Shown: positions 9,218 to 20,382, numbered from the stretch's first letter. The stretch is DNA of 64,000 bases from an uncultured Clostridia bacterium (GCA_947624375.1 CANQKD010000012.1:19295-83294), one strand, 5' to 3'. A program made the numbers and translations. Notes: generated from the letters alone by a model not told the origin.

Positions 9218-9586
9218 TTACTTCTTCTTGTTAGCTATGGTCTTTACAGGACCTTTGCGTGTTCTTGCATTAGTCTTTGTTCTCTGACCTCTTACAGGCA
9301 GACCCTTGCGGTGACGAACGCCTCTGTAGCAGCCGATCTCAACAAGTCTTTTTATGTTAAGAGCAACTTCTCTTCTCAGGTCGCCCTCAACCATAACGTT
9401 GTGATCGATGTACTCACGAAGCTTAGCCACGTCTTCGTCGGTAAGATCCTTAACTCTCGTGTCGGGATCAACGCCCGTAGCTTCAAGTATTTTCTTAGAT
9501 GTCGGAAGACCGATGCCGTAGATATAAGTCAGACCAATCTCTATCCTCTTATCTCTGGGCAGGTCGATACTAGCAATACGTGCCAT
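9218..9586 (-). CDS. rpsM: Small-subunit ribosomal protein uS13
   Basis: 122 residues, starting [14 protein letters not shown]. It contains the helix-two-turns-helix YIYGIG motif and ends in a Lys-rich tail that reaches the P-site tRNA. It belongs to the head of the 30S subunit and contacts the 50S subunit. Confidence 0.98.
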   Translation of the reverse strand: MARIASIDLPRDKRIEIGLTYIYGIGLPTSKKILEATGVDPDTRVKDLTDEDVAKLREYIDHNVMVEGDLRREVALNIKRLVEIGCYRGVRHRKGLPVRGQRTKTNARTRKGPVKTIANKKK

Positions 9587-9616
9587 TGTTTTAGCTGCAC
9601 CTCCATTATTTTTAGT

Positions 9617-9730
9617 TTAGCCCTGACGCTGCTTGTGCTTGGGGTTCTGGCAAATGACCATTACTTTGCCCTTGCGCTTTATGACTTTGCACTTTTCACA
9701 CATAGGCTTAACTGAAGGTCTTACTTTCAT
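9617..9730 (-). CDS. rpmJ: Large-subunit ribosomal protein bL36
   Basis: 37 residues, read directly from the sequence. It starts MKVRPSVKP and carries the zinc ligands CEKC, Cys27 and His32 of the zinc-binding form. It follows infA by 62 bases, with AGGAGG ahead of the start, in the usual infA-rpmJ-rpsM order. Confidence 0.95.
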   Translation of the reverse strand: MKVRPSVKPMCEKCKVIKRKGKVMVICQNPKHKQRQG

Positions 9731-9792
9731 ATAAATACCTCCTTAAATTGTGGCGGTCTTTTCCGCCGCTGTTCGTGTTTACTGTGAAAGAC

Positions 9793-10011
9793 TTACTTAG
9801 TCCTCCATGATATTCTTCCCTTTGAAAGGTCGTAAGGCGACATTTCAACCTTTACCTTGTCACCGGGAACGATGCGAATGTAGTTCATTCTGAGCTTGCC
9901 CGAAACGTGCGCCAGAATCTGGTGACCGTTTGCAAGCTCCACCTTGAACATTGCGTTTGGAAGGGCTTCAAGAACAGTGCCCTCCAGCTCTATAACGTCT
10001 TCTTTTGACAT
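9793..10011 (-). CDS. infA: Translation initiation factor IF-1
   Basis: 72 residues, a single OB-fold ([11 protein letters not shown], then [13 protein letters not shown]). IF-1 occupies the A site of the 30S subunit during initiation. It is placed between the KOW-domain gene and rpmJ. Confidence 0.98.
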   Translation of the reverse strand: MSKEDVIELEGTVLEALPNAMFKVELANGHQILAHVSGKLRMNYIRIVPGDKVKVEMSPYDLSKGRISWRTK

Positions 10012-10029
10012 ACTTCGATCCCCTTTCGA

Positions 10030-10305
10030 TCAAAGGCGGTTAGTCGTGTTTTCCTCCTGCATGGCGCTCAGCTTCTTTCGCAGCCCTTTGTCGGTAAGGT
10101 CTTCTGTCTGCAATACAGTGTTTGTCGCTTTAAGGTGCTTTATGTTTTTCCGCTTAGGTTTTTCAAGTTTCCTCGTCTTGCCGTCGGCTATCAAAGCATC
10201 TTTTCCCTGCGTACCCACTATCACAAACATCCTTCCGGCATCTCTGCCTGCTGTAGCTATTACCACCGTGCCAAGGATGGATCTTTCATCTTGCGGACAG
10301 TTCAT
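10030..10305 (-). CDS. KOW-domain RNA-binding protein (L14e-like)
   Basis: 91 residues from ATG at 10305, 5 bases after the map stop, with a GCGGAG site inside the end of map. A GTG three codons upstream would overlap that stop and has no spacing. The N-terminal part (LGTVVIATAGRDAGRMFVIVG) is a KOW motif like ribosomal L14e; the rest is basic. It is found between map and infA in many Clostridia. It presumably binds rRNA, but its exact function is not established. Confidence 0.8.
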   Translation of the reverse strand: MNCPQDERSILGTVVIATAGRDAGRMFVIVGTQGKDALIADGKTRKLEKPKRKNIKHLKATNTVLQTEDLTDKGLRKKLSAMQEENTTNRL

Positions 10306-10310
10306 ACTTC

Positions 10311-11057
10311 TCACTCCGCCGAAAGAACAACGCAGCCGTCCGTCGTCACAGCCACAGAATGTTCAAAATGTGCCGCCGGAGAGCGATCTTTCGTTACCAC
10401 CGTCCACTGGTTTGAAAGCACCTTTATATCGGGCTTTCCCATGGCTATCATCGGCTCTATGGCTATCACCATTCCTGCCGCCAGCCTTACCCCGTGACCC
10501 GGTTTTCCGTAGTTGGGCACTTCGGGTTCTTCGTGCATATCCTTGCCTACCCCGTGTCCCACAAACTCTCTTACGACGGAATATCCTCTGTCCTCGTTGT
10601 GTTTTTGTATGGCATGACCTATGTCGCCCAGCCTTACGCCCGCCTTCACCATAGAGAGCGCAATATCCAGGCTCTCTTTGGTAGACTTCATAAGCTCCAG
10701 TCTGTCCTGCGATACATTACCGACAGCGAATGTCCTTGCCGAGTCGCCGTAGTAGCCCTCGTAGTATGCCCCGGTATCTACCGAAACAATATCGCCGTCC
10801 TGTATCACTCTGTCGCCGGGTATGCCGTGTATAACTTCCTCGTTTACCGAGATACACGCGCTCGCAGGGAATCCCCCGTAGCCTAAAAATCCTGACTTCA
10901 CACCATGTGCGGCAAAGAACTTTCTTATAACTTCGTCCAGCTCTTTTGTCGTCATGCCTATCCTGATAGCCTCCTCAGCCGCGTCAAGCGCATCGTGAGT
11001 CAGCTTGTTTGCTTTTCTGAGCTTTGCTATCTCAGAGCTTGTCTTGATGATTATCAT
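10311..11057 (-). CDS. map: Type I methionine aminopeptidase
   Basis: 248 residues. It removes the initiator methionine from new proteins. The two-metal ligands are visible in order: Asp in VSVDTGAYY, Asp in GYYGDSART, His in FVGHGVGKDMHEEP, Glu in IAIEPM, and a final Glu near the C-terminus (FEHSVAVT). Its short N-terminus makes it the type Ia form. It begins right after adk with no spacer to speak of. Confidence 0.97.
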   Translation of the reverse strand: MIIIKTSSEIAKLRKANKLTHDALDAAEEAIRIGMTTKELDEVIRKFFAAHGVKSGFLGYGGFPASACISVNEEVIHGIPGDRVIQDGDIVSVDTGAYYEGYYGDSARTFAVGNVSQDRLELMKSTKESLDIALSMVKAGVRLGDIGHAIQKHNEDRGYSVVREFVGHGVGKDMHEEPEVPNYGKPGHGVRLAAGMVIAIEPMIAMGKPDIKVLSNQWTVVTKDRSPAAHFEHSVAVTTDGCVVLSAE

Positions 11058-11058
11058 A

Positions 11059-11691
11059 TCAGCCCTCTAAAGCCTTTATCATCATGTCAGCCGTGCCCTC
11101 AATGTCGTTAGTGCCCTCTACTGTCGCAAGTTTGCCCTGCGCCTCGTAGTAGTCTTTCAGGGGAGCTGTCTTTTCGTGATAAGTCTTCAGCCTGTCGATA
11201 ACTGTTGCAGGTTCATCGTCCTTGCGTATAGCAAGCGGTTCGCCGCAAACATCGCAAACGCCCTCTACCTTAGGAGCTTTGTTTGTAACATGGTAGGTAG
11301 CGCCGCATTTCAGGCAAACGCGTCTGCCGGTAAGTCTTTTCTTTATGAGTTCTTCATCGACCGCCAGCTCTATTACCTTGTCTATCTTAACGCCCATAGC
11401 GTCAAGCGCCTCCGCCTGAGGAACAGTCCTCGGGAAGCCGTCAAGAATAAAGCCCTTCTTGCAGTCGTCCTGAGCGATCCTGTCTTTCAGTATACCTATA
11501 ACGATATCATCTGAAACGAGTGCGCCGCTGTCCATAGCCGCCTTGGCTTTCAGACCGTATTCGGTGCCCTCTTTGACAGCCGCCCTCAGCATATTGCCCG
11601 TAGATATGGTAGGTATGCTCAGTCTTGCGCTGATGACTTCAGCCTGAGTGCCCTTGCCTGCTCCGGGAGCGCCTAAAAGGATCACATTCAT
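11059..11691 (-). CDS. adk: Adenylate kinase
   Basis: 210 residues from ATG at 11691; two GTG codons further up are possible but give a non-standard N-terminus. It interconverts AMP, ADP and ATP. P-loop GAPGAGKGT is at residues 7-15. The lid is the zinc form: CLKC and CDVC pairs, about 18 residues apart, as in Gram-positive enzymes. Located in the standard secY-adk-map order. Confidence 0.97.
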   Translation of the reverse strand: MNVILLGAPGAGKGTQAEVISARLSIPTISTGNMLRAAVKEGTEYGLKAKAAMDSGALVSDDIVIGILKDRIAQDDCKKGFILDGFPRTVPQAEALDAMGVKIDKVIELAVDEELIKKRLTGRRVCLKCGATYHVTNKAPKVEGVCDVCGEPLAIRKDDEPATVIDRLKTYHEKTAPLKDYYEAQGKLATVEGTNDIEGTADMMIKALEG

Positions 11692-11729
11692 TTTTTTCAC
11701 CGTACCTTTCACTGACTTGTTTGTCTTTG

Positions 11730-13064
11730 TTATTCAAGGAAGCCCTTGTGGTGACGCATCATCATCTGGGATTCCATAGTTCTTACGGTCTCAAGCGCAA
11801 CGCTTACAACTATGAGTATGGAAGTACCGCCTATAGCAAGCTGCATACCGGTTATCCTTGCGAAGAATATAGGTATTATAGCGATAAGTCCGAGGAAGAA
11901 TGCTCCCACGAGCGTTATCTTTGAAATTACCCTTTGCAGGAAATCGGAAGTCGGTTTGCCCGGTCTGATACCCTGTATCGCGCCGTTGCTCTGACGAAGA
12001 TTGTTCGCTATCTCAACGGGGTTGTACTGCATTGCAACATAGAAATAGTTGAAACCTATTATCAGCAGGAAATACAGTATCGCGTAAACGGGGTGATTCA
12101 TGTTGAATACGTGCAGAAGTCCGTGGTAGAACCACTTTATGCCCGTCTGTCCCGGGCCCGGGTCTGCGATAAACAGCTCCAGCGTCTGCGGTATCGACAT
12201 GAACGCCATCGCGAAGATTATCGGCAAAACGCCCGACATACATATTTTTACCGGTATATACGAGCTCTGACCGCCGTACATCTTGTTTCCCACAACACGT
12301 TTCGCATACTGAATGTGTATACGTCTCTCGGCGTTGTTCATAAATACTATGAACGCTATCATAGCGATAAAGAATACGAGTATCAGCGGCACCATTATAA
12401 GGTATCTTACCTCGCCGGTCAGCATATAGGATATAAGACCTACAACTGCCTGCGGACCTCTTGCAACTATACCTGCAAAAAGTATCATTGAAATGCCGTT
12501 TCCTATGCCCTTTTCGTTTATCCTGTCGCCCAGCCAGATTATCAGCGAAGCGCCGGCGGTAAAGCAGGCTATGATAATTATCTCCGAGAACATCTTCGAC
12601 TTCGAGAAATTCTCATATCCCGTGTTGGGTGCATACACCAGAACATTCTGCTTTTTAAGGGTCAGATAGTAAGCCCACGACTGGAACAGTGCAATAAACA
12701 GCGCTGTGTACTTTGTTATCTTGTTGAGCCTCTTTCTGCCCTCCATGCCCTCTTTCGCCATTCTTTCAAGCGGCGGCAGAGCGTATGTCAGCAGCTGGAT
12801 TATGATCTGTGCGTTGATGAACGGTCCTATTGAAAGCGCCAGTATGGTGGCTTGAGAGAAAGTACCGCCCGAAAGAACGTTCAGATAGCTGAAGAAGTTA
12901 CCCGAAGAGGTAGCCGTGTCAGCCCATACCTGAAGTGCCTCTCTGTTGATGTACGGTACGGGTATCGCGCCGCCTATGCGGTAGATGATGATGATAAGAA
13001 GTGTGTAAAGAAGCTTTCTTCTTAAATCTGGAATACTCCATGCATTACGAAGAGTCTTAAACAA
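11730..13064 (-). CDS. secY: Protein translocase subunit SecY
   Basis: 444 residues with ten membrane segments. It is the channel of the Sec translocase for secreted and membrane proteins. The N-terminal signature [17 protein letters not shown] and the plug region near [21 protein letters not shown] are recognisable. It directly follows rplO (one base between genes). Confidence 0.98.
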   Translation of the reverse strand: MFKTLRNAWSIPDLRRKLLYTLLIIIIYRIGGAIPVPYINREALQVWADTATSSGNFFSYLNVLSGGTFSQATILALSIGPFINAQIIIQLLTYALPPLERMAKEGMEGRKRLNKITKYTALFIALFQSWAYYLTLKKQNVLVYAPNTGYENFSKSKMFSEIIIIACFTAGASLIIWLGDRINEKGIGNGISMILFAGIVARGPQAVVGLISYMLTGEVRYLIMVPLILVFFIAMIAFIVFMNNAERRIHIQYAKRVVGNKMYGGQSSYIPVKICMSGVLPIIFAMAFMSIPQTLELFIADPGPGQTGIKWFYHGLLHVFNMNHPVYAILYFLLIIGFNYFYVAMQYNPVEIANNLRQSNGAIQGIRPGKPTSDFLQRVISKITLVGAFFLGLIAIIPIFFARITGMQLAIGGTSILIVVSVALETVRTMESQMMMRHHKGFLE

Positions 13065-13065
13065 C

Positions 13066-13506
13066 TTATATCACCTCAGCCTTCCCGCCTGCTTTCTCGA
13101 TCTTTTCCTTTGCCGCCGCAGAAAAAGCAGCAGCCTTTACCGTAAGGTTTTTGGTAAGCTCGCCGTTTCCGAGTATCTTTACTCCGTCGAGCTCCTTTTT
13201 GATAAGTCCCGATGCTTTCAGAAGCTCGGTATCAACGACCGTGCCGTCCTTGAACATATCAAGCGATGCAACGTTTACGGTCGCATAATTTGTTGCAAAA
13301 ATGTTGTTGAAGCCACGCTTAGGAGTTCTTCTTGCAAGCGAAGTCTGTCCGCCTTCAAAGCCCGGTCTTACACCGCCGCCGCTTCTGGCATTCTGACCCT
13401 TGTGACCCTTGCCTGCGGTCTTGCCCTGTCCCGAACCGTGACCTCTGCCTATGCGCTTAACTTCCTTAGTCGAGCCCTTGGCAGGTGATAATTCGTGCAA
13501 TTTCAT
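13066..13506 (-). CDS. rplO: Large-subunit ribosomal protein uL15
   Basis: 146 residues, full length. The Gly-rich basic N-terminal extension ([19 protein letters not shown]) threads into 23S rRNA. It follows rpmD by 20 bases. Confidence 0.98.
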   Translation of the reverse strand: MKLHELSPAKGSTKEVKRIGRGHGSGQGKTAGKGHKGQNARSGGGVRPGFEGGQTSLARRTPKRGFNNIFATNYATVNVASLDMFKDGTVVDTELLKASGLIKKELDGVKILGNGELTKNLTVKAAAFSAAAKEKIEKAGGKAEVI

Positions 13507-13526
13507 TATTCAGCACCTCCTTGCGA

Positions 13527-13706
13527 TTATGCTTCGGTTACTTTAATAAGGTGGGAGATCTTTCTGATCTTGCCCTGAGTCTGTGCGTTATCCGGCTGCA
13601 CAGTCGAATCGCCTATCTTTCTCAGACCGAGAGAAGCGGCGGTCGCGACCTGCACCTTAACTCTGCCGTTAAGGCTCTTTACCAGAGTGATTTTAAGGTC
13701 TGCCAT
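13527..13706 (-). CDS. rpmD: Large-subunit ribosomal protein uL30
   Basis: 59 residues, read directly. It starts MADLKITLVKS and contains the GLRKIGDS motif typical of uL30. AGGAGG lies before the start. It fills the gap between rpsE and rplO, the expected position. Confidence 0.95.
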   Translation of the reverse strand: MADLKITLVKSLNGRVKVQVATAASLGLRKIGDSTVQPDNAQTQGKIRKISHLIKVTEA

Positions 13707-13720
13707 TGCAAACTTCCTCC

Positions 13721-14221
13721 TTAGCCTAAGATTTCCTTTGTAGTCTTGCCTCTCTTGGCGGCGACCTCGTCAGCCGACCTTACCGAAGCCAGACCGTTTA
13801 TCGTGGCTCTTACAACGTTGAACGGGTTGTTAGAGCGCAGCGACTTTGTTCTTATGTCCTTTATGCCTGCCATTTCAACGACCGAACGAACAGGACCGCC
13901 TGCGATAACTCCCGTACCGGGTGCAGCAGGTTTCATAAGAACTCTTCCTGCGCCGTAAGCGCCAACGATCTCGTGAGGGATAGTCGTACCCTTGAGAGAT
14001 ACCCTGATGAGGTTCTTCTTAGCGTCCTCGATGCCCTTGCGTATAGCATCGGGAACTTCGCTCGATTTACCTGTGCCGAAGCCAACAATACCGTTTCCGT
14101 CGCCAACGACTACCAGTGCGGAGAATTTCATGATACGTCCGCCCTTAACGGTCTTGGATACTCTGTTTATAGCAACTACCTTTTCTTCAAGTTCCATGTT
14201 TGAAGCGTCTATTAAAGCCAA
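13721..14221 (-). CDS. rpsE: Small-subunit ribosomal protein uS5
   Basis: 166 residues. The double-stranded-RNA-binding-like N-domain ([20 protein letters not shown]) and the C-domain ([18 protein letters not shown]) are intact. uS5 forms part of the mRNA entry helicase and influences decoding accuracy. Confidence 0.98.
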   Translation of the reverse strand: MALIDASNMELEEKVVAINRVSKTVKGGRIMKFSALVVVGDGNGIVGFGTGKSSEVPDAIRKGIEDAKKNLIRVSLKGTTIPHEIVGAYGAGRVLMKPAAPGTGVIAGGPVRSVVEMAGIKDIRTKSLRSNNPFNVVRATINGLASVRSADEVAAKRGKTTKEILG

Positions 14222-14236
14222 AAGTAACCCTCCTTA

Positions 14237-14587
14237 TCAGAAATTGAGACCGCCCTCACGGGCTCCCTCTGCTAATTCCATAACACGTCCGTGATACAGG
14301 TAACCGCCTCTGTCAAAAACACATTCGGTTATGCCTGCCGCCGCCGCGTTCTTAGCTATCAGCTTGCCGACTTCTCTGGCGCCCTCTTTGTTTCCGCCGT
14401 TTTCGAGTTTCAGGCTCGAAGCGCTTGCGAGGGTAACGCCCTTTTCGTCGTCGATAAGCTGTGCGTAAATATTTTTAGCGGAGCGGAATACGTTAAGGCG
14501 CGGACACTGAGCTGTACCCGAAATCTTGGCACGAACTCTGGCGTGTCTTTTAGCTCTGGCAGCTGCTCTGTCGATTTTTTTCACCAT
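14237..14587 (-). CDS. rplR: Large-subunit ribosomal protein uL18
   Basis: 116 residues. It binds 5S rRNA in the central protuberance together with uL5. The [18 protein letters not shown] block and the C-terminal [12 protein letters not shown] motif are typical. It is followed by rpsE after 15 bases. Confidence 0.98.
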   Translation of the reverse strand: MVKKIDRAAARAKRHARVRAKISGTAQCPRLNVFRSAKNIYAQLIDDEKGVTLASASSLKLENGGNKEGAREVGKLIAKNAAAAGITECVFDRGGYLYHGRVMELAEGAREGGLNF

Positions 14588-14606
14588 ATATCATTACACT
14601 CCTTAC

Positions 14607-15158
14607 TTACTTCTTAGCGCCCTTGCCGGCCTTGCCTTCCTTGCGGATGATATGCTCGCCCTCATAGCGGATACCTTTTCCCTTGTAAGGCTCGGGAGGT
14701 CTTTTCTCCCTTATCTCGCAGGCGAACTGTCCGACCTTCTGCTTGTCTGTTCCCGAAACGATAATTCTCTTTTCATCGGGAACTTCCAGCTTTATGTCGT
14801 CGGTGTCGGAAAAGATCACCTGATGTGAAAAGCCGATGTTCAGAACAAGGTTCTTGCCCTGCTTTGCGGCTCTGTAACCAACGCCCTCTATAACGAGAGT
14901 CTTGGTAAAGCCGTCGGTCACGCCGACTACCATATTGTTGATAAGCGTTCTTGTCAGACCGTGCAAAGACTTGTGAACTCTGTCCTCAGACGGGCGTGCA
15001 ACGGTTATCTCGCTGCCCTCGTGCTTGATTATCATGTCGGGCTTGAACGTTTTGGTCAGCGTACCCTTAGGTCCTTTTACCGTAACAACGTTGCCCTCGG
15101 CAATATCAACGCTTACTCCGGCAGGAACGGTTATCGGTTTAAGTCCGATTCTTGACAT
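14607..15158 (-). CDS. rplF: Large-subunit ribosomal protein uL6
   Basis: 183 residues, two similar domains. The C-terminal signature [11 protein letters not shown] is present. uL6 sits near the sarcin-ricin loop and the factor-binding site. A short Lys/Gly tail ends the protein. Confidence 0.98.
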   Translation of the reverse strand: MSRIGLKPITVPAGVSVDIAEGNVVTVKGPKGTLTKTFKPDMIIKHEGSEITVARPSEDRVHKSLHGLTRTLINNMVVGVTDGFTKTLVIEGVGYRAAKQGKNLVLNIGFSHQVIFSDTDDIKLEVPDEKRIIVSGTDKQKVGQFACEIREKRPPEPYKGKGIRYEGEHIIRKEGKAGKGAKK

Positions 15159-15172
15159 ATATCGTTTCCTCC

Positions 15173-15571
15173 TTACCAGACAAATGCGAGAATTTCTCCG
15201 CCGACATTGAGCTCTCTTGCCTTCTTGTCGGTAACTATGCCCTTAGAAGTAGAAACTATGGCAATACCCAGTCCCTTCATGACCTTCGGCATATTCTCAC
15301 AGCTTGTATACATTCTCAGTCCGGGCTTTGAAATTCTTCTCAATCCTGTAATAACAGGCGTCTTGTTTTCGTCGTACTTGAGCGTTATCCTGATGATGCC
15401 CTGTTTTCCGTCATCAATTACCTGAAATCCTTTAACATAGCCTTCGTCAACAAGGATCTGAGTAATAGACTTCTTTATGTTGGAAGCAGGAACGTCAACT
15501 GTCGGATGCTTTGCTGTACTGGCGTTGCGGATCCTGGTGAGCAGATCCGCTATAGTATCAGTTATCTGCAT
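15173..15571 (-). CDS. rpsH: Small-subunit ribosomal protein uS8
   Basis: 132 residues, starting [17 protein letters not shown]. The C-terminal [13 protein letters not shown] motif marks the rRNA-binding domain. In E. coli uS8 represses the spc operon by binding its mRNA; whether that applies here cannot be told. Confidence 0.98.
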   Translation of the reverse strand: MQITDTIADLLTRIRNASTAKHPTVDVPASNIKKSITQILVDEGYVKGFQVIDDGKQGIIRITLKYDENKTPVITGLRRISKPGLRMYTSCENMPKVMKGLGIAIVSTSKGIVTDKKARELNVGGEILAFVW

Positions 15572-15598
15572 ATGCTGTTAACCTCCTTTAAAAACTCT

Positions 15599-15784
15599 TT
15601 ACCAGCTGGCTTTCTTGACTCCGGGGATCTTGCCCTGATGAGCAAGCTCTCTGAAGCAGATACGGCATATGCCGAACTTTCTCAGATAAGCGTGGGGTCT
15701 ACCACAGATCTTGCATCTGTTGTAAGCACGAGTAGAAAACTTAGGCGCAGCCTGCTGTTTGTTTATCATAGACTTCTTAGCCAT
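15599..15784 (-). CDS. rpsN: Small-subunit ribosomal protein uS14, zinc type
   Basis: 61 residues, the short zinc-binding form. Two CxxC pairs (CKIC and CRIC, 16 residues apart) hold the zinc. It lies between rplE and rpsH as in most Firmicutes. Confidence 0.97.
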   Translation of the reverse strand: MAKKSMINKQQAAPKFSTRAYNRCKICGRPHAYLRKFGICRICFRELAHQGKIPGVKKASW

Positions 15785-15804
15785 GTTCTTTTTCCTCCTC
15801 TTTC

Positions 15805-16344
15805 TTACTTGGCAAACGGAGCGCCCATAAGTGACAGCAGCTCCTTTGCTTCCTCGTCGGTGTCAGCTGTAGTGATAAAGTTTATATCCATACCGCGTAC
15901 CTTGTCGATCTTGTCATATTCGATCTCGGGGAATATCAGCTGTTCCTTTATACCGGTCGAATAATTTCCTCTTCCGTCGAAAGAATTGCCGTTTATGCCT
16001 CTGAAGTCACGAACACGCGGGAACGCAACATTAAAGAGTCTGTCAACGAATTCATACATTCTTTCGCCTCTGAGTGTCACCTTTACGCCGATTATCTGAC
16101 CATCTCTCAGCTTGAAGTTTGCGACCGACTTCTTCGATCTGCACACTACAGGTCTCTGACCCGTGATAGCCGAAAGATCGTTCATAATAGCCTCAATGAC
16201 CTTAGTGTTGTCCTTGTCAGCGCCGCAGCCGACGTTGATAACGACCTTGCTCAGCTTTGGTATCTGCATTACGTTCTTGTAACCGAACTTTTTAACAAGA
16301 GCAGGAGATACCGTGCTGTCGTAGTATTCTTTAAGTGTAGACAT
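15805..16344 (-). CDS. rplE: Large-subunit ribosomal protein uL5
   Basis: 179 residues. uL5 binds 5S rRNA and bridges to the 30S head. The [13 protein letters not shown] motif ([12 protein letters not shown]) and the GITEQ-like [11 protein letters not shown] are seen. Confidence 0.98.
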   Translation of the reverse strand: MSTLKEYYDSTVSPALVKKFGYKNVMQIPKLSKVVINVGCGADKDNTKVIEAIMNDLSAITGQRPVVCRSKKSVANFKLRDGQIIGVKVTLRGERMYEFVDRLFNVAFPRVRDFRGINGNSFDGRGNYSTGIKEQLIFPEIEYDKIDKVRGMDINFITTADTDEEAKELLSLMGAPFAK

Positions 16345-16362
16345 TACTTTTCTCTCCTCCTG

Positions 16363-16686
16363 TTAAAATTCTTCGCCGCAGCCTTTATTCTTGCAGACTC
16401 TTACTTTCGTGCCGTCTTTAAGAATGCTGTGACCTATTCTGGTCGGCTTGCCGCACTTGGGGCATACAGCCTGTACCTTGCAGGCGTATATAGCCTTTTC
16501 AGCCTGAACTATGCCGCCCTGCTCCTGAGCGCTTCTGGGCTTAACGTGCTTCGTGGCAATGTTTCTTCCCTCAACTATGACCTTCTGTTCCTTGGGAGAT
16601 ACCTGAAGCACCTTGCCTGTCTTGCCCTTGTCCTTGCCGGACAGGATTATAACGGTGTCGCCTGTCTTAACGTGAATTTTGTTCAT
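16363..16686 (-). CDS. rplX: Large-subunit ribosomal protein uL24
   Basis: 107 residues. A KOW motif starts the protein ([19 protein letters not shown]). uL24 starts 50S assembly. The C-terminal part has two Cys pairs (CPKC and CKNKGC), a zinc-ribbon-like feature found in some members. Confidence 0.97.
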   Translation of the reverse strand: MNKIHVKTGDTVIILSGKDKGKTGKVLQVSPKEQKVIVEGRNIATKHVKPRSAQEQGGIVQAEKAIYACKVQAVCPKCGKPTRIGHSILKDGTKVRVCKNKGCGEEF

Positions 16687-16704
16687 ACTCTACGACACCT
16701 CCCA

Positions 16705-17073
16705 TCAAAGAACTTCCGGAGCCAGCGACAGGATCTTCATGTAGTCCTTGTCTCTCAGCTCTCTCGCTACCGGTCCGAAAATACGTGTTCCTCTCGGGTT
16801 CTTATCTTCCTTGATTATAACAGCCGCGTTCTCGTCGAAACGAATGTAAGTTCCGTCATCACGACGAAGACCCTTGGCTGAACGAACAATTACTGCTTTG
16901 ACAACATCGCCTTTTTTAACAGTACCGCCCGGCGCAGCCTTCTTGACCGACGCCACGATAACGTCACCGATGTTTGCATACTTTCTGCGTGTACCGCCCA
17001 GTACCCTAATGCACATAAGCTCCTTAGCGCCCGTGTTGTCGGCTACTTTGAGGTATGTCTGCATCTGTATCAC
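16705..17073 (-). CDS. rplN: Large-subunit ribosomal protein uL14
   Basis: 122 residues, starting [18 protein letters not shown]. uL14 forms an intersubunit bridge and binds RsfS. The [11 protein letters not shown] motif is intact. Confidence 0.98.
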   Translation of the reverse strand: MIQMQTYLKVADNTGAKELMCIRVLGGTRRKYANIGDVIVASVKKAAPGGTVKKGDVVKAVIVRSAKGLRRDDGTYIRFDENAAVIIKEDKNPRGTRIFGPVARELRDKDYMKILSLAPEVL

Positions 17074-17118
17074 AGTACGTTCCTCCTTTCAAACTTTCGT
17101 TAAATGTTAGCGTACAAA

Positions 17119-17376
17119 TTACTTAGCCTGTTCAACAACTCTGACCAGACGCCATCTCTTATCCTTAGACAGAGGACGTGTTTCCATAACTTCAACAGTG
17201 TCGCCAATGTTGCAGACGTTGTTTTCGTCATGTGCCTTGAGCTTTACAGTTCTTTTGATGATCTTCTTGTAGAGGGGGTGCTGAACGTTGTCTGCGATAG
17301 CCACAACAATGGTCTTATCCATCTTGTTTGAAACTACCTTGCCCACTCTTGTTTTTCTAAGATTTCTCTCGCTCAT
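17119..17376 (-). CDS. rpsQ: Small-subunit ribosomal protein uS17
   Basis: 85 residues from ATG at 17376, chosen because AAAGGAGG precedes it; the open frame upstream overlaps rpmC. An OB-fold protein binding 16S rRNA. The [14 protein letters not shown] block is typical. Confidence 0.97.
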   Translation of the reverse strand: MSERNLRKTRVGKVVSNKMDKTIVVAIADNVQHPLYKKIIKRTVKLKAHDENNVCNIGDTVEVMETRPLSKDKRWRLVRVVEQAK

Positions 17377-17392
17377 GGTAATCCTCCTTTCC

Positions 17393-17596
17393 TCACTCAG
17401 CAAGTTCTTTCTCACGAATGATCGTCTTAACACGAGCAATATCCTTCTTGACCGCCTTCAGTCTGAGGGGGTTGTCAAGCTGATTCACAGCGTGCTGAAA
17501 ACGAAGATTGAACAGCTCCTTATTCAGACCGTCGAGCTTCTCGCTGAGCTCTGCCGCGGAAAGATCTCTCAGTTCCTTTATCTCGCTTGACTTCAT
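17393..17596 (-). CDS. rpmC: Large-subunit ribosomal protein uL29
   Basis: 67 residues, two helices ([16 protein letters not shown] and [17 protein letters not shown]). It lies near the exit tunnel, next to the docking site of trigger factor and SRP. It begins at the last base of the rplP stop codon. Confidence 0.97.
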   Translation of the reverse strand: MKSSEIKELRDLSAAELSEKLDGLNKELFNLRFQHAVNQLDNPLRLKAVKKDIARVKTIIREKELAE

Positions 17597-18027
17597 TATT
17601 GCTCACCACCCATTTCTTCGGACTCTCTTTTAACGAATTTACACTTGATAGGAAGCTTGTGCATCGCAAGACGTATTGCTTCTCTCGCAGCATCTTCGCT
17701 TACTCCTGCTATCTCGAACATTACGCGTCCCGGCTTAACAACAGCTACCCAGTATTCGGGAGCGCCTTTACCTGAACCCATTCGAGTACCCAAAGGCTTT
17801 TTGGTAACAGGCTTATCCGGGAATATCTTTATCCAGACCTGACCGCCTCTCTTGATGTATCTTGTCATCGCTCGACGGGCAGCCTCTATCTGGTTCGAGG
17901 TTATCCATGCCGGTTCAAGAGCCTGCAAGCCGAACTCACCGTCCGATACCTTGTTTCCTCTTGTAGCCACACCGGTCATACGGCCTCTGTGAACTCTTCT
18001 GTACTTAACTCTCTTTGGAAGCAGCAT
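17596..18027 (-). CDS. rplP: Large-subunit ribosomal protein uL16
   Basis: 143 residues, starting [11 protein letters not shown]. uL16 organises the A-site side of the peptidyl transferase region. The [15 protein letters not shown] motif is present. It overlaps the rpsC stop by one base. Confidence 0.98.
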   Translation of the reverse strand: MLLPKRVKYRRVHRGRMTGVATRGNKVSDGEFGLQALEPAWITSNQIEAARRAMTRYIKRGGQVWIKIFPDKPVTKKPLGTRMGSGKGAPEYWVAVVKPGRVMFEIAGVSEDAAREAIRLAMHKLPIKCKFVKRESEEMGGEQ

Positions 18028-18842
18028 TACTTGTTACCTCCTTCACGTTTTTCCTCGCGCCTTCTGCCGTTGAAAGGAGCCTTTCCTCTCGGCTTCCTGT
18101 CACCGCCGCGCTTCTTGTCAGACTTCTCTGCCGGGGCTTTGCTCTGTGAAGGAGCAACTTCACCCTTCAGAACTTCGCCTCTGTATATCCATACCTTAAC
18201 GCCTATGCGACCGTATGTCGTGGCTGCTTCAGCAAAGCCGTAGTCGATGTCGGCTCTTATCGTCTGAAGAGGTATAGTGCCTTCGTGGTAGCTCTCAGCT
18301 CTCGCTATTTCAGCACCGCCCAGACGACCCGAGCATCTTGTCTTGATACCCTTTGCGCCAAGCTTCATCGAACGGCTGATAGCCTGCTTCATAGCACGTC
18401 TGTAAGAAATTCTGTCCTCCAGATCCTGAGCTATCTTTTCAGCCACCAGCTGTGCGCTCAGATCCGGCTGAGCTACCTCTACAATATTTATGTTGACCGA
18501 CTTGCCGGTCATTTTCTCGAGTGAAAGACGAAGCTTTTCAACTTCCGCGCCGCCTCTGCCGATAACGATACCGGGCTTAGCGCAGTGGATATGGATCCTT
18601 ATCTTTCCATTTTCCTTTTCGTTGTCAGCCATACGCTCTATCTCGATAGTGGGAACACCTGCATAGACCGTCTTGCTTTCAGGATTTTTAGATCTTGTGT
18701 TGAGAGCGTTCATAATAAACTTGCGTATCTTGTAGTCCTCAACCAAGGTATCGCCAAAAGCAGCTTTGTTTGCAAACCAGCGGGAGTCCCAATCCTTGAT
18801 TATACCGACACGAAGACCGTGCGGATTAACTTTCTGTCCCAT
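18027..18842 (-). CDS. rpsC: Small-subunit ribosomal protein uS3
   Basis: 271 residues, with a C-terminal tail of about 50 residues beyond the core. The KH domain ([15 protein letters not shown]) and the C-domain ([20 protein letters not shown]) are clear. The tail is low-complexity, rich in K, R, G and E. uS3 lines the mRNA entry tunnel. Confidence 0.97.
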   Translation of the reverse strand: MGQKVNPHGLRVGIIKDWDSRWFANKAAFGDTLVEDYKIRKFIMNALNTRSKNPESKTVYAGVPTIEIERMADNEKENGKIRIHIHCAKPGIVIGRGGAEVEKLRLSLEKMTGKSVNINIVEVAQPDLSAQLVAEKIAQDLEDRISYRRAMKQAISRSMKLGAKGIKTRCSGRLGGAEIARAESYHEGTIPLQTIRADIDYGFAEAATTYGRIGVKVWIYRGEVLKGEVAPSQSKAPAEKSDKKRGGDRKPRGKAPFNGRRREEKREGGNK

Positions 18843-18862
18843 TCAGTTTACCTCCTTCTAGC

Positions 18863-19198
18863 TTAATCCTTCTCTTTAAGAACTACCGTTATGTGCGAAG
18901 TTCTCTTAAGGATCCTGTTTGCGCTGCCTCTTGCTCTTGCGATAAATCTCTTCATGGTAATACCGGGGCTTACATAACATTCCGCAACATAGAGTCTGTT
19001 CTTGTCCATGTTGTGATTGTTTTCCGCGTTAGCGGCGGCGGACTTCAGAAGCTTTACCAGATATTCGCTTGCAGCCTTTGGTGTGTGATTAACTATTGCC
19101 AATGCCATTTCCAGATCTTTTCCTCTTATAAGATCGAGAACTATCTTGACCTTGCGGGGAGCGATCCTGGCATTTTTCAAAATTGCCTTTGCTTCCAT
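18863..19198 (-). CDS. rplV: Large-subunit ribosomal protein uL22
   Basis: 111 residues. The long beta-hairpin that reaches the exit tunnel is in the second half ([19 protein letters not shown]). In this hairpin macrolide-resistance changes arise in other species; none is evident here. Confidence 0.97.
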   Translation of the reverse strand: MEAKAILKNARIAPRKVKIVLDLIRGKDLEMALAIVNHTPKAASEYLVKLLKSAAANAENNHNMDKNRLYVAECYVSPGITMKRFIARARGSANRILKRTSHITVVLKEKD

Positions 19199-19216
19199 CA
19201 GAACTCCTCCTTTCCG

Positions 19217-19498
19217 CTATTTACCGTTGTTAGATACTTTAGAGCCTGCATGACCTTTAAAAGTCCTTGTCGGCGCAAACTCACCAAGCTTATGACCGAT
19301 CATATCCTCGGTAACGTAAACGGGTATATGCTTCTGACCGTTGTGAACAGCGAATGTGTGACCCACAAAGTCAGGGAATATCGTCGAAGCACGGCTCCAT
19401 GTTTTCAGTACCTTCTTCTCTCCGGCGTCGTTCATAGCTTTAACTCTTTTCAAAAGGACTTCCTGAACGTAAGGTCCTTTTTTAACACTTCTACTCAT
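19217..19498 (-). CDS. rpsS: Small-subunit ribosomal protein uS19
   Basis: 93 residues, starting [11 protein letters not shown]. The [13 protein letters not shown] motif is conserved. uS19 sits in the 30S head beside uS13. Confidence 0.98.
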   Translation of the reverse strand: MSRSVKKGPYVQEVLLKRVKAMNDAGEKKVLKTWSRASTIFPDFVGHTFAVHNGQKHIPVYVTEDMIGHKLGEFAPTRTFKGHAGSKVSNNGK

Positions 19499-19518
19499 TA
19501 CAACTGCCTCCTTTCAGA

Positions 19519-20352
19519 TTACTTACCGTTGCGGCGCTTTACGATAAATTTATCGGAGCGGTTGTGCTTAGCACGGGTCTTGTAGCCCATGGTCGGCTTG
19601 CCCCACGGAGTAACAGGTGACGGACGGCCGACAGGCGACTTACCTTCACCACCGCCGTGAGGGTGGTCGTTCGGGTTCATTACCGAACCTCTTACAGTAG
19701 GTCTTATACCCATGTGACGGGTCTTTCCTGCCTTACCGACGTTCACGTTCTCGTGGTCTATGTTGCCCACCTGACCGATAGACGCCATGCAGTTTACAGC
19801 GATCTTTCTCATCTCGCCCGAAGGAAGTCTTACCAGTGCGTAATTATCCTCCTTGCCCATGAGCTGAGCCATATTACCGGCGCTTCTTACAAGCTGTGCG
19901 CCCTTGCCGGGATAAAGCTCGATGTTGTGAATGAAAGTACCAACGGGAATGTTGGCAAGTGCCAGCGCGTTGCCCGGCTTTATGTCTGCATCAGCGCCCG
20001 ATCTTACAACATCGCCTACGGCAAGACCGTTCGGTGCGATGATGTATCTCTTCTCTCCGTCCTCGTACTGTACAAGAGCGATGAATGCCGATCTGTTAGG
20101 ATCGTACTCGATGGTCTGAACTGTAGCGTTCATGCCCGTCTTGTTTCTCTTGAAGTCGATAACGCGGTACTTTCTTCTGTTTCCGCCGCCGTGATGACGA
20201 ACGGTTATCCTGCCGTAGCTGTTTCTGCCCGAAGTCTTTTTCAAAGGCTCCAGCAGGCTTTTCTCCGGCTTTACCTTGGACAGGCAGCTGTAGTCGGTAA
20301 CTGTCATACCTCTTCTGCCGGCTGTCGTAGGCTTGTAGCTTTTTATAGCCAT
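19519..20352 (-). CDS. rplB: Large-subunit ribosomal protein uL2
   Basis: 277 residues, full length. uL2 is needed for subunit joining and peptidyl transferase. The functionally critical [15 protein letters not shown] loop is present near residue 230. Unlike most genes in the block, it is separated from the gene before it (rplW) by 131 bases of structured sequence. Confidence 0.98.
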   Translation of the reverse strand: MAIKSYKPTTAGRRGMTVTDYSCLSKVKPEKSLLEPLKKTSGRNSYGRITVRHHGGGNRRKYRVIDFKRNKTGMNATVQTIEYDPNRSAFIALVQYEDGEKRYIIAPNGLAVGDVVRSGADADIKPGNALALANIPVGTFIHNIELYPGKGAQLVRSAGNMAQLMGKEDNYALVRLPSGEMRKIAVNCMASIGQVGNIDHENVNVGKAGKTRHMGIRPTVRGSVMNPNDHPHGGGEGKSPVGRPSPVTPWGKPTMGYKTRAKHNRSDKFIVKRRNGK

Positions 20353-20382
20353 GTGTTATTTCACTCCTTCTGAAGTTTTGCG

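Noticed and set aside
8408..9715. Long open frame on the plus strand (435 codons) opposite rpsD, rpsK and rpsM
   Set aside because: It mirrors three certain ribosomal genes, has no ribosome binding site and contains no known domain.
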